From NCBI GenBank assembly GCA_036277635.1, contig DASUMP010000092.1, forward strand, positions 1 through 20,604: a stretch of 20,604 nt of DNA, given 5' to 3'. The stretch comes from DASUMP01 sp036277635 (lineage in GTDB: Bacteria; Actinomycetota; Acidimicrobiia; IMCC26256; PALSA-610). Of the stretch, positions 1-8,566 are shown one piece after another. The first letter of the stretch is position 1; each line of letters begins with the position of its first letter. The notes under the pieces are model-generated. The model was given only the letters and a program-made list of their open reading frames with translations. It did not search any database and had not been told where the DNA came from. A program made the position numbers and the translations under genes.

Positions 1-1203
1 CGCACGCTTCGGTGAACGTCGCCGGTGGCGCTTCGAGCACCTCGGCGCCGGCCCGTCGCAACGCGGTCGCGACGCGGGCGCGCGCGTCGACGACGTCGAG
101 CGCGACGACGGTGCGGTACACGTCGTGGGGGACGCGGGGCACCGCGGCGAGCGCGGCGTCGAGATCGGGATCGCGCACCGACGCGACGACGACTGCGTGC
201 CGACGGGCAACGACAGGGACGGCGTCGAGCAGCGCACGGCCGGCCGCTTCGTCGAGGAGATCGGTGAGCACGAGCACCAAGCTGCGCTTCCCTCCACCCA
301 CGCGGCGGAACGCGAGGTCGTAGTCGCTGTCGGTCGAGCGCGGCTCGAGGTCGTAGATCGCCCGCAGCACCCGTTCGCCGCCGCGGCGGCGGGGGGGTAC
401 GTCGCGCAGGACCTCACGATCGAACGCGAGGACGCCCGAGCGGTCGCCGAGCTCGTCGGCCGCGAACGCGACCGCAGTGACCGCGTCGAGCGCGGCGTCG
501 AGACGGGTCCGGTCGGCGAGCGGAGCGGCCATCAGCCGACCGGCGTCGACGAGGCACACGACGTCGCGGTCTTGTTCGATGCGGTACTGGTTGCTCATCG
601 GTCGACCGGTGCGCGCGGTGGCGCGCCAGTTGATCTGACGCACGTCGTCGTCGGGTCGGTAGTCGCGGATGGTCTCGAACTCGGTGCCGAGCCCGAGCGG
701 ACCGCGCGTGTGGCGACCTGGCGCGCGGAACCGACCCCTCCGCACCGCCAGCGCCAGGCGGCGAGCGGCGGGGACGTCGGGGTACACGACGATCTCGGCG
801 CGAGCGTCGCCGCGGAAGTACCACGACCCGAGGCCGAGGGGCCCGTCGCGACGGGCCGCGACCGCGGGGAGGACGTGCTGACCCCGCCGGCGCGCGATCA
901 CCGTGCTGTCGAGCGCCGATCGCGCCGTCGCCGGCTCGATGTCGATGTCGGGGACGCGCGGTTGACGGACCTCGACGCGCCCCCGACCTTCGGGGAGCGC
1001 GTCGACGCGCAGCGACGCGGGAACGCCGCGGGCGAGCACCGTCGGAACCGTGCGCCGCAGCTTCAACGGTCGGCGCGCGAGCAGTGTGTCGGTCACGAGC
1101 GCGGCGGCGAACACCACGACCGCGACGCTGGTCACGGCGGGCGGGAGGGCGAGGGCGAGGAGCGCGATCGCCCCGAGCATCGCGGCGGCGCGCGCCGTCG
1201 GGC

Positions 1204-1207
<4 letters not shown>
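1..1207 (-). CDS. DUF58 domain protein (partial, C-terminus outside window)
   Basis: The reading frame starts at ATG 1207 and stays open to the left edge, giving 402 residues without a stop. Two hydrophobic stretches at about residues 8-40 suggest N-terminal membrane anchoring. The DUF58 signature RDYRPDDDVRQINWRAT is at about residues 191-207. It is followed by a von Willebrand A-like fold with a degenerate metal site (DAGRLM in place of DxSxS) and a later LVLTDLLD strand. DUF58 proteins are usual partners of MoxR ATPases and are thought to be clients or effectors of the ATPase; the biochemical role is unknown. The start overlaps the moxR stop by four bases (ATGA), so translation is probably coupled. 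It is last of five co-directional genes here. In mycobacteria (Rv3693-Rv3695) the next genes are a SpoIIM-like and an RDD membrane protein, which may lie beyond the edge. Confidence 0.9.
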
Positions 1208-2129
<922 letters not shown>

Positions 2130-2133
<4 letters not shown>

Positions 2134-3329
2134 GGTGCACTCCTCGGCTCGGTGTCGGTGTGGCTCCCGCTCCACCGCGACAGGCGCGAGTGCGCACGCG
2201 CGGCGGCGAGGAGGTCCGCATCGTCGCGCACGCCGGCGACCACGGCCCGGGTCGCGGTCTCGTCGAGACCCGCGGCGGCGAGGGCGCGGGTCAGCTCGTC
2301 GGGTGTCGGCGTCTCCGAGGCGAGGCCCCGCGCGCGGGCGAGGCGACGGATCTCGCGCTGCAGCGGCACGCTCACGTCGGCCGGGCGGCCGGTGCGGCGC
2401 AGGGTCGTCGCGAGCGCGTCCACGTACTCGGCCCGGGCCGGCGGCAACGGACGCGCGCCGTGCTCGGGCGGGCCGAGGCGCCGACCTCGCGCCCACATCG
2501 CGAGGGCGCCCGCCGCGGCGAGCAGCATGAACGCGGTCTGCCAGCGCGACGGCAGGCTGGCGAGTCCGCTCGACTCCGCGTAGCCGTGCACGCCTTCCAT
2601 GAACGCGACGCGCGCGCCGTCGGGACCGGCGAGCGCGACGCCGAACGCGGCGTTGTCGGCCGTCGCGAGCAGGTCGTTCACGAGGGGCGAGACGTCGGCC
2701 ACGAACACCATCGTCCCGGCGCCGACCCGCTCGATAGACACGAGGGTCCCGCCCCTCGCGTCCGCGCCGACGACCGCGCGCGACGAACCGAGCGCCGTGA
2801 ACTGCCCCCGCGCGCGGGTGCGCACCTCGCCGAGATCGTCGAAGCGGCCGTCGTCGACGCCGGGCGCGACGAGTCGGAACCGATCGGTGCCGCCCGGCGA
2901 CCACTCGGGCGCGACGGAACGGAGGCGCGGGAGGTAGCGGCCGGGGTCGTCACCCCCGATCACGAGCCGCCCGCCCGCCGACACGTACGCGAGCAGGTGC
3001 GCCGACGCGTCGGCGTCGACGTCGTCGGGGTCGACCACGAACACGGTGTCGACCTCGGACAGGTCGGCACCCGCGATCGGCCCGCGCACGCGTTCGACGT
3101 CGTGGTCGAAGCGGCGCAGCACTTCGGCGAGGCCGGCGAGACCCTGATCGGCGGTCGCGTACGACGACGAGCGCGGACCGCCGGGTTCTTCGTCGGTGAG
3201 CGACTCGTCGGCGACGCGCACGAGCACGACCGCGACCGCGATCGTGGCGGCGAGGAGCGCGGCGGAACGGGCGACGCGCGGCAGCGTGTCCCAGCGGGCG
3301 CGCACGGAGCGAGGCGGCGGCGTGGTCAT
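2130..3329 (-). CDS. DUF4350 domain membrane protein
   Basis: A 399-residue protein starting at ATG 3329, which overlaps the stop of the DUF4129 gene (ATGA). One membrane segment is at about residues 19-39 and a second at about 265-281. Between them is an extracytoplasmic or cytoplasmic alpha/beta region containing the DUF4350 pattern: YATADQGLAGLAEVLRR, then VDTVFVVDPDD and VSAGGRLVIGGDD (residues about 57-127). This fold resembles the GATase-like domain often found beside MoxR. The C-terminal 110 residues are helical and soluble. No catalytic residues are evident. The family almost always occurs in this operon type and its function is unknown. Comparable position to mycobacterial Rv3691. 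Confidence 0.85.
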
Positions 3330-3958
3330 CGCGACCGGGCGTCTTCGAGGACACGCGACCACCCGCGTCGCGCGGTGTCCACCTGCTCGGGCGTCGCCGG
3401 CCGATCGCTGTACGCGACGACCTCGAAGTCGTCGGCGATCGCATCGAAGGCGGCGGCGTGCACCGACGACCGCACTTCGCGGTTGGTGAGGTCGGGGCGC
3501 AGCGTCACGACCCCGGCGTCGGCGAGGCGGAGCAACCCCGCCCGGAAGCGGAGCCGCACCGCGAGGGCGAGGTCGCCGGCTCGTTCGGCCGCGTCGGCCG
3601 CGGCGTCGAGCGCTCGTGCGTCGGGCCGCTCGGCACGGGCACCGGTGGGTGCTCGGCGCTCGCGCGCGATCCGGTCGCGCCGGCGCACCAGGCGCCACAC
3701 GACGATCGCCGTCGCGAGGATCGCGACCGCGAGCAGCGCGAGCCAGGTCGGACCCGGGAGCGAGTCGACCGCACGTGCGGTCGCGTCCCACGCGGACGAC
3801 AGCCGGTCGCCGATCCACTGCAACGGCCTGCGCAACGGCGCGGGGGTCGGATCGTCGCGGAAGCGTTCGTCGTCGAGGACGTCGCGCGCGGTGTTGCGCG
3901 CTCGCTCGGGATCGACCGCCGCTCGGCTCCGCGCGACTGCGGCGCGCGCGACGTGCAC
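3326..3958 (-). CDS. DUF4129 domain membrane protein
   Basis: A 210-residue protein with a single membrane segment at about residues 68-91 (LPGPTWLALLAVAILATAIVV), followed by a basic stop-transfer stretch (RLVRRRDRI). The C-terminal part has the DUF4129 pattern: helices with AGDLALAVRLRFRAGLLRLADAG, TLRPDLTNREV and a final YSDRPAT segment. In larger proteins DUF4129 sits C-terminal to transglutaminase domains; here it stands alone. The start is GTG 3958, two bases after the preceding stop. Its precise role is unknown. Operon membership with MoxR, DUF58 and DUF4350 suggests a cell-envelope assembly or quality-control system. Confidence 0.82.
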   Translation of the reverse strand: MHVARAAVARSRAAVDPERARNTARDVLDDERFRDDPTPAPLRRPLQWIGDRLSSAWDATARAVDSLPGPTWLALLAVAILATAIVVWRLVRRRDRIARERRAPTGARAERPDARALDAAADAAERAGDLALAVRLRFRAGLLRLADAGVVTLRPDLTNREVRSSVHAAAFDAIADDFEVVAYSDRPATPEQVDTARRGWSRVLEDARSR

Positions 3959-3960
3959 CG

Positions 3961-4824
3961 TCAGGGTCCCGGGCTCGGCAGCCGCGCGGGATCACCCGCA
4001 CCGACGCGCTCGATGAGGAGCTGCACGTCGAGCCCTTCGAAGCGCACCCGCAGGTCGAAGTAGAGGACCACGATCATCGCGGCGAGGAACGGCGTCGTCG
4101 CGGCGGCGACCGCGGTGTCGACGACCGTGCCCAACACGAGGTCGCCGACGACGCCGCCGCCCAGGCGGTCCACCACGAAGGTCACCGGGATCGCGAACGC
4201 GAACTGGAGCACGCTCGTGAGGAGCGCGCCGACACCCACGACCGCGAAGCACGTCCACCACCGCTTGGCGACCAGCGCGAACGACCGGCTGAGCGCGGCG
4301 CCGACTCCGAGTCGTTCCAGCAACAGCGCAGGGATCGCGAGCGACCACGACACGTAGAGCCACACGCCGGGCGCGATGCACAACAAGATGCCGACGAAGG
4401 TCGCGATCCCGCTCAGGAACCCGACACCGAGCACCGCCGGGAACCGCTGGAGCGCGTGACGCCACGAGCGGCGGACGTCGTCGGGCTGCGGGTCGCCGAG
4501 ATACGTGGCGGCGACGACGTCGCTCACCGCGGCGGTCGCGAACGAGTTGGCGAGGAGGCCAGCGAGCGCGACCACGAGGACGCCGGCGAGCTGGAGCCAC
4601 ACGTCGCTCGGCGCCGTCGAGTCGTAGACCGGCGACACGCCTCCGGTGAACGACGGCGTGGTGTCGTCGGGCTGGGTCGAGAGCACCACGAGGACGCTGA
4701 GGACCTGCACCGGCAGCACGACGATCGCGGTGAGCTGCACGACGGCTCGGAACCGGGCGCGGTACACCGCGAGCGCGGCGTCGAGGATCTCGCCGACGCC
4801 GCGCGGGCGGAGCACCGGGTGCAT
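3961..4824 (-). CDS. Polytopic membrane protein, glycerophosphodiesterase-membrane-domain-like
   Basis: A 287-residue protein with five or six hydrophobic segments (about residues 27-50, 74-98, 126-165 as a hairpin pair, 195-220 and 240-262). The N-terminal LRPRGVGEILDAALAVYRARF and the central SFALVAKRWW motif are characteristic of the membrane domain shared with glycerophosphoryl diester phosphodiesterase membrane proteins and Rv3689-like proteins. No phosphodiesterase catalytic domain is present. I chose ATG 4824. In-frame GTGs at 4842 and 4830 are possible, but 4842 would sit only four bases from the hairpin at 4846-4873. No clear Shine-Dalgarno sequence precedes any of these starts. It is the first gene of the MoxR operon. 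Confidence 0.8.
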   Translation of the reverse strand: MHPVLRPRGVGEILDAALAVYRARFRAVVQLTAIVVLPVQVLSVLVVLSTQPDDTTPSFTGGVSPVYDSTAPSDVWLQLAGVLVVALAGLLANSFATAAVSDVVAATYLGDPQPDDVRRSWRHALQRFPAVLGVGFLSGIATFVGILLCIAPGVWLYVSWSLAIPALLLERLGVGAALSRSFALVAKRWWTCFAVVGVGALLTSVLQFAFAIPVTFVVDRLGGGVVGDLVLGTVVDTAVAAATTPFLAAMIVVLYFDLRVRFEGLDVQLLIERVGAGDPARLPSPGP

Positions 4825-4845
4825 CCGCACATCTTGGTGCACCCG

Positions 4846-4873
4846 GCTGGCCGCCCGGCACCGGGCGGCCAGC
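4846..4873 (-). terminator. Perfect 13-bp GC hairpin after the thiolase gene
   Basis: GCTGGCCGCCCGG at 4846-4858 is the exact reverse complement of CCGGGCGGCCAGC at 4861-4873, with a two-base loop (or 12 pairs and a four-base loop). It begins 12 bases after the thiolase stop and ends about 21 bases before the next gene on the same strand. There is no T-run after it, as is common for actinobacterial terminators. It may instead be an attenuator, or may only partly separate the two transcripts. Confidence 0.7.
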
Positions 4874-4884
4874 GGATGATCGGA

Positions 4885-6069
4885 CTACAGCGTGCGGACG
4901 ATCGCGGCGTCGCCCTGGCCGCCACCGCCGCACAGCGCGGCCGCACCGGTGCCGCCGCCGCGACGGCGCAGCTCGTTGATCATCGTCAGCACGAGGCGCG
5001 TGCCCGACATGCCGATCGGGTGGCCGAGCGCGATCGCGCCGCCGTTCACGTTCACGACGTCGTCGCTGATGCCGAGGTCGCTCATCGACGCGAGCCCGAC
5101 CGCGGCGAACGCTTCGTTGAGCTCGAAGAGGTCGATGTCGGAGATGCCGAGGTCGGCCTGGTCGAGCGCACGCTTGATCGCGCGCGACGGCTGCGTGAGC
5201 AGCGACGGGTCGGGTCCGGCGACCATGCCGAAGCCGATGAGCTCGGCGAGGGGCGTGACCCCGAGGTCGTCGGCCTTCTCGCGACTCATCACGATGACCG
5301 CCGCAGCACCGTCGGAGATCTGCGACGCGTTGCCCGCCGTGATCGTGCCGTCCTTGGAGAACGCGGGGCGCAACCCGGCCAGACTCTCGGTGGTGGTGCC
5401 GGGCCGGATGCCCTCGTCGCTGTCGACGACGATCGGGTCGCCCTTGCGCTGAGGGATCGAGACCGGGACGATCTCCTCGGCGAGGCGACCCTCCTTCTGC
5501 GCGGCGGCCGCCCGGTCGTGCGACTTCGCTGCGAGGTCGTCTTGTGCCTCGCGGGTGAGCCCGCCGACCTGTCCGCAGTACGCCTCGGTGCCCGCGCCCA
5601 TGTGGACGGCGTCGAACGCGCACCAGAGCCCGTCGTGGATCATCGCGTCGACGACCTCGGCGTTGCCCATGCGCAGCCCGGCACGCGCGCCGGGAAGGAG
5701 GTACGGCGCGTTCGTCATGGATTCCATGCCGCCGGCGACCACGACCTCGGCGTCGCCGGACTGGATCATCTGGTCGGCGAGGTAGATCGCGTTGATCCCC
5801 GACAGGCACACCTTGTTGACGGTCAGTGCCGGGACGGTCATCGGGATGCCGCCGTTCTGGGCGGCCTGGCGAGCGGTGATCTGGCCGCCGCCGGCCTGCA
5901 GCACCTGACCCATGAGCACGTAGTCGACCTGCTGGGGGTCGACGCCGGCGCGCTCGAGCGCGGCCTTGATCGCGAGACCACCGAGGTCGGTCGCGCTGAA
6001 TCCGGCGAGCGCGCCGGACAGCTTGCCGATGGGGGTGCGGGCCGAAGCGACGATCACCGAACCGGGCAT
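4885..6069 (-). CDS. atoB: Acetyl-CoA C-acetyltransferase (thiolase)
   Basis: A 394-residue thiolase of normal length. The acyl-accepting cysteine is Cys88 in NKVCLSG. The C-terminal catalytic pair is His350 in GGAIALGHPIGMSG and Cys380 in ALCGGGGQGDA. It would condense two acetyl-CoA to acetoacetyl-CoA, or run in reverse in fatty-acid breakdown. The start is ATG 6069 (MPGSVIVASARTPIG), set by the family's N-terminus and a strong GGGAGG Shine-Dalgarno sequence five bases upstream. The frame is open further upstream, but that part runs across the divergent promoter region. It is divergently arranged with ccr, which needs acetoacetyl-CoA-derived crotonyl-CoA, supporting a biosynthetic role. Chain-length preference cannot be read from the sequence. 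Confidence 0.95.
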   Translation of the reverse strand: MPGSVIVASARTPIGKLSGALAGFSATDLGGLAIKAALERAGVDPQQVDYVLMGQVLQAGGGQITARQAAQNGGIPMTVPALTVNKVCLSGINAIYLADQMIQSGDAEVVVAGGMESMTNAPYLLPGARAGLRMGNAEVVDAMIHDGLWCAFDAVHMGAGTEAYCGQVGGLTREAQDDLAAKSHDRAAAAQKEGRLAEEIVPVSIPQRKGDPIVVDSDEGIRPGTTTESLAGLRPAFSKDGTITAGNASQISDGAAAVIVMSREKADDLGVTPLAELIGFGMVAGPDPSLLTQPSRAIKRALDQADLGISDIDLFELNEAFAAVGLASMSDLGISDDVVNVNGGAIALGHPIGMSGTRLVLTMINELRRRGGGTGAAALCGGGGQGDAAIVRTL

Positions 6070-6128
6070 GGTTCCTCCCGAACGTCCCGAACGAGCGCCC
6101 GGACAGCGCTCGAGAAGGTGGGAATCCG

Positions 6129-6134
6129 AGTGTA
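6129..6134 (-). promoter_or_regulatory. Possible -10 box for the thiolase gene
   Basis: On the minus strand this reads TACACT, matching the actinobacterial TANNNT -10 consensus, about 60 bases upstream of ATG 6069. No convincing -35 was seen. The perfect palindrome at 6156-6169 lies near where a -35 would be. Tentative. Confidence 0.3.
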
Positions 6135-6142
6135 GGGGCGGG

Positions 6143-6172
6143 TGGAGAGCGCTCGCTACCGGCCGGTAGGTT
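6143..6172 (+). promoter_or_regulatory. ccr promoter (leaderless)
   Basis: A TGGAGA -35-like box (6143-6148), an 18-base spacer and a TAGGTT -10 box (6167-6172). Seven bases later comes ATG 6180, so transcription probably starts at or next to the start codon and the mRNA is leaderless. The same elements at the same spacing precede the hbd operon at 19797-19826. Confidence 0.65.
6156..6169. promoter_or_regulatory. 14-bp palindrome overlapping the ccr -10 box
   Basis: CTACCGGCCGGTAG is perfectly self-complementary and its right end forms the first half of the -10 box. The hbd promoter has CTACC-N4-GGTAG in the same place. This is a candidate binding site for a repressor controlling both promoters; the protein is unknown. 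Confidence 0.5.
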
Positions 6173-6179
6173 GCGCCCC

Positions 6180-7526
6180 ATGTCCGAGATCGATGCCATC
6201 CGAACCGCGATCCTCGACGGCGCACCCGGCGACGAGCTCGCCGCGCTGCCGATCCCTGCCGCCACGCGCGCCGCGTACGTGCTCGCCGAAGAACAAGAGA
6301 TGTTCGCCGGGCTCGACTCGGCCGAGAAGGACCCGAAGAAGTCGACCCACGTCGGCGACATCGAGCTCCCTGAGCTCGCTCCCGACGAGGCCGTGATCGC
6401 AGTGATGGCGTCGGCCATCAACTTCAACACGGTGTGGACGTCGATCTTCGAGCCGGTCCCCACCTTCGGCTTCCTCAAGCGTCTCGGCAAGGAGTCCGTG
6501 TGGGGGGCGCGGCACGACCGCCCGTTCCACGTGATGGGGAGCGATGCGTCCGGCGTCGTGCTGCGCGTGGGGTCGGCGGTGCGCAGCTGGAAGCCGGGCG
6601 ATCGCGTCACGATCCACTGCAACTACCTCGACGACCAGGACCCCACCGCGCACGACGACTCGATGATGGCGCTGAACCAACGGATCTGGGGCTTCGAGTC
6701 GAACTACGGCGGTCTCGCCGACCTGTCGATCGTGAAGGCGAACCAGATCATGCCGAAGCCGGCGCACCTCACGTGGGAAGAGGCTGCCGTCAACGCGCTC
6801 TGCAACTCCACCAGCTACCGCATGATCGTGAGCCCGAACGGGTCGCAGATGACGCAGGGCCAAGCGGTGCTCGTGTGGGGCGCGACCGGCGGCATCGGCG
6901 CGTACGCGGTGCAGTACGTGTTGAACGGTGGTGGCGTGCCGGTCGGCGTCGTGTCGTCGCCCGAGCGCGCCGACCTGTTGCGCGCGATGGGGTGTGAGCA
7001 CGTCATCGACCGGCGTGAAGAGGGCTACCAGTTCTGGAAGGAAGACGGCACCCAAGATCCGGCGGAGTGGTTGCGCCTCGGCAAGAAGATCCGCAGCCTG
7101 ATCGGTCGCGACGTCGACATCGTGTTCGAGCACCCCGGACGCTCGACGATGGGAGCGTCGGTGTTCGTCGCCAAGCGCGGCGGCATGGTGATCACGTGCG
7201 CGGCGACGTCGGGGTTCATGATCGAGTACGACAACCGGTATCTCTGGATGAACCTGAAGACGTTGAAGGGCTGCCACTTCGCGAACTACCGCGAGGCGTG
7301 GGAGGCGAACCGCCTCATCGGCGAGGGTCGCATCCACCCGACGCTGTCGAAGGTGTATCCGCTCGAGCAGACGGGCGAAGCGGCCTGGCAGGTGCACCAG
7401 AACCTCGCCGAGGGGAAGGTCGGCGTGCTGTGCCTCGCGCCCGAGGCGGGGCTCGGTGTCACCGACCCCGAGCGGCGCGCCCAGCACCTCGACCAGATCA
7501 CGTTGTTCCAGCGACACGCCGGCTGA
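6180..7526 (+). CDS. ccr: Crotonyl-CoA carboxylase/reductase
   Basis: A 448-residue medium-chain dehydrogenase/reductase, matching the length of Streptomyces and Kitasatospora Ccr. It reductively carboxylates crotonyl-CoA with NADPH and CO2 to ethylmalonyl-CoA. The four residues known to bind CO2 in the Kitasatospora setae enzyme are all recognisable: Asn81 (SAINFN), Phe172 and Glu173 (IWGFESNYGG), and His366 (KGCHFANY). The nucleotide-binding loop is VLVWGATGGIGAYAVQYV (about residues 230-247). The start is ATG 6180 (MSEID); an in-frame TTG at 6171 falls inside the -10 box. Retention of the CO2 pocket argues for a true carboxylase rather than a plain enoyl reductase or quinone oxidoreductase. 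It is followed 11 bases later by the epimerase needed for its product. Confidence 0.97.
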   Translation: MSEIDAIRTAILDGAPGDELAALPIPAATRAAYVLAEEQEMFAGLDSAEKDPKKSTHVGDIELPELAPDEAVIAVMASAINFNTVWTSIFEPVPTFGFLKRLGKESVWGARHDRPFHVMGSDASGVVLRVGSAVRSWKPGDRVTIHCNYLDDQDPTAHDDSMMALNQRIWGFESNYGGLADLSIVKANQIMPKPAHLTWEEAAVNALCNSTSYRMIVSPNGSQMTQGQAVLVWGATGGIGAYAVQYVLNGGGVPVGVVSSPERADLLRAMGCEHVIDRREEGYQFWKEDGTQDPAEWLRLGKKIRSLIGRDVDIVFEHPGRSTMGASVFVAKRGGMVITCAATSGFMIEYDNRYLWMNLKTLKGCHFANYREAWEANRLIGEGRIHPTLSKVYPLEQTGEAAWQVHQNLAEGKVGVLCLAPEAGLGVTDPERRAQHLDQITLFQRHAG

Positions 7527-7537
7527 GCGGAGACGCC

Positions 7538-7939
7538 ATGCTCCTCACCGAGATCGACCACGTCGCCATCGCGGTGCACGACCTCGAAGCCGCGATCGAG
7601 TACTACCGCTCCACGTTCGGGTGCGAGGTCGAGCACCGCGAGCGCGTCGACAGCGACGGCGTCGAGGAAGCGCTGCTCAAGGTCGCCGACTCCTACATCC
7701 AGCTGCTCACGCCCTCCCGCGACGATTCACCCGTCGCGAAGTACCTGGAGAAGAAGGGCGAGGGGCTGCACCACATCGGCTATCGCGTCGCCGACTGCGC
7801 CGAGGCGCTCGATTCGGTGAAGCGCAACGGGCACCGGGTGATCGACGAGCACCCGCGCCCCGGCAGTCGTGGCACCACCGTCGCCTTCGTGCACCCGAAG
7901 ACCGCCTACGGCACGCTCATCGAGCTCGTCCAGGAGTGA
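7538..7939 (+). CDS. mce: Methylmalonyl-CoA/ethylmalonyl-CoA epimerase
   Basis: A 133-residue glyoxalase-fold protein with two beta-alpha-beta-beta-beta repeats. The metal ligands of known epimerases are present: His8 (IDHVAIAV), Gln55 (YIQLL), His79 (LHHIGYRV) and Glu129 (TLIELVQ). The GLHHIGYRV segment is a family hallmark. It interconverts the 2S and 2R forms of methylmalonyl-CoA, and the enzyme of the ethylmalonyl-CoA pathway also accepts ethylmalonyl-CoA. Its position directly after ccr suggests that it prepares ethylmalonyl-CoA for the B12 mutase encoded at 16922-18910. The start ATG 7538 has an upstream GCGGAG. Its last 23 bases overlap the tetR gene on the other strand. Confidence 0.93.
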   Translation: MLLTEIDHVAIAVHDLEAAIEYYRSTFGCEVEHRERVDSDGVEEALLKVADSYIQLLTPSRDDSPVAKYLEKKGEGLHHIGYRVADCAEALDSVKRNGHRVIDEHPRPGSRGTTVAFVHPKTAYGTLIELVQE

Positions 7940-8501
7940 GCGAGGGCCACACGAACGCAACGATGCGCTCGGGCCAGTCGCGCGGGATGGTCCCGTTCGC
8001 GAGGTACCGGGCGTAGAACGATCCGACGATCGCGTTGATCGCGGTGTCGAGGTCGGCGGCGCGATCGATCTCGCCGCGCTCGACGCCGCGGGCGAGCACG
8101 GTGCGGATCGCAGTACGCCGCGGCGCTACGAGCCGTTCGCGGAAGTGCGCGACGAGCTCGGGGGTGTGGGCCTCCTCGGCGAGCACGGTCCCGAGCGTCG
8201 CCATGCCGTTCGGTCGGAGCAACGACCGACGGAACGCTCGCAGCAGCCCCACCAGGTCGTCGCGCGCGCTGCCGGTGTCGGGGCGGTGCTCGGTGGCGGC
8301 CAGAGCCGCGAGTGCGTCGGTGGCGAGCGCCGCCTTGGTGGGCCACCGCCGGTACACGGTCGGACGGGTCACGCCCGCGGCCGCGGCGACCCGCTCGATC
8401 GACATGCGGGAGTAGCCGTCGCGGCCGAGCAGCTCGAGCGCGGCGTCGAGCACGCGGCGATCGACGCTCGTGTCGCGGGGTCTCCCCCGGGCGGCGGGCA
8501 C
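7917..8501 (-). CDS. TetR-family transcriptional regulator
   Basis: A 194-residue protein. The N-terminal helix-turn-helix is at about residues 34-53 (SIERVAAAAGVTRPTVYRRW), followed by PTKAAL, a standard TetR pattern. The C-terminal ligand domain resembles the TetR_C_11/AcrR-like group with RxxLRPNGMATLGTVLAEE. It starts at GTG 8501, six bases after a TAGCAT -10 box, so its mRNA is probably leaderless. It is divergent from the DJ-1/PfpI gene, with a perfect palindrome between them that covers its own -35 region, so autorepression and control of the divergent operon are likely. The ligand is unknown. Its 3' end overlaps the convergent epimerase gene by 23 bases. Confidence 0.93.
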   Translation of the reverse strand: MPAARGRPRDTSVDRRVLDAALELLGRDGYSRMSIERVAAAAGVTRPTVYRRWPTKAALATDALAALAATEHRPDTGSARDDLVGLLRAFRRSLLRPNGMATLGTVLAEEAHTPELVAHFRERLVAPRRTAIRTVLARGVERGEIDRAADLDTAINAIVGSFYARYLANGTIPRDWPERIVAFVWPSLTPGRAR

Positions 8502-8507
8502 GCGGGA

Positions 8508-8513
8508 ATGCTA
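8508..8513 (-). promoter_or_regulatory. tetR -10 box (leaderless start)
   Basis: On the minus strand this reads TAGCAT, fitting TANNNT, with six bases to GTG 8501. There is no Shine-Dalgarno sequence, and the transcript would start at or beside the start codon. The -35 region (about 8531-8537) lies in the palindrome at 8529-8547. Confidence 0.55.
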
Positions 8514-8528
8514 CGCGGTTCCTTTCCG

Positions 8529-8547
8529 TTACGATGCCGTATCGTAA
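8529..8547. promoter_or_regulatory. Probable TetR operator between divergent genes
   Basis: TTACGAT-gccgt-ATCGTAA is a perfect inverted repeat with 7-base arms and a 5-base spacer. It is AT-rich against its surroundings. It covers the tetR -35 region on one strand and a possible TATCGT -10 box (8540-8545) of the DJ-1/PfpI gene on the other. This placement suits repression of both genes by the adjacent TetR protein. Confidence 0.75.
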
Positions 8548-8566
8548 AGCGTGAGGAGGAGGCGAG

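Noticed and set aside
3616..6622. Very long open frames on both strands (more than 800 codons) across the DUF4129, membrane-protein and thiolase genes
   Set aside because: Their translations are Arg/Ala/Pro/His-rich with no recognisable motif and lie opposite or out of frame with well-supported genes. This is the usual result of strong third-position GC bias.
6180..7526. Generic zinc-binding dehydrogenase or quinone oxidoreductase
   Set aside because: The length and conserved Asn81, Phe172/Glu173 and His366 identify a carboxylating crotonyl-CoA reductase.
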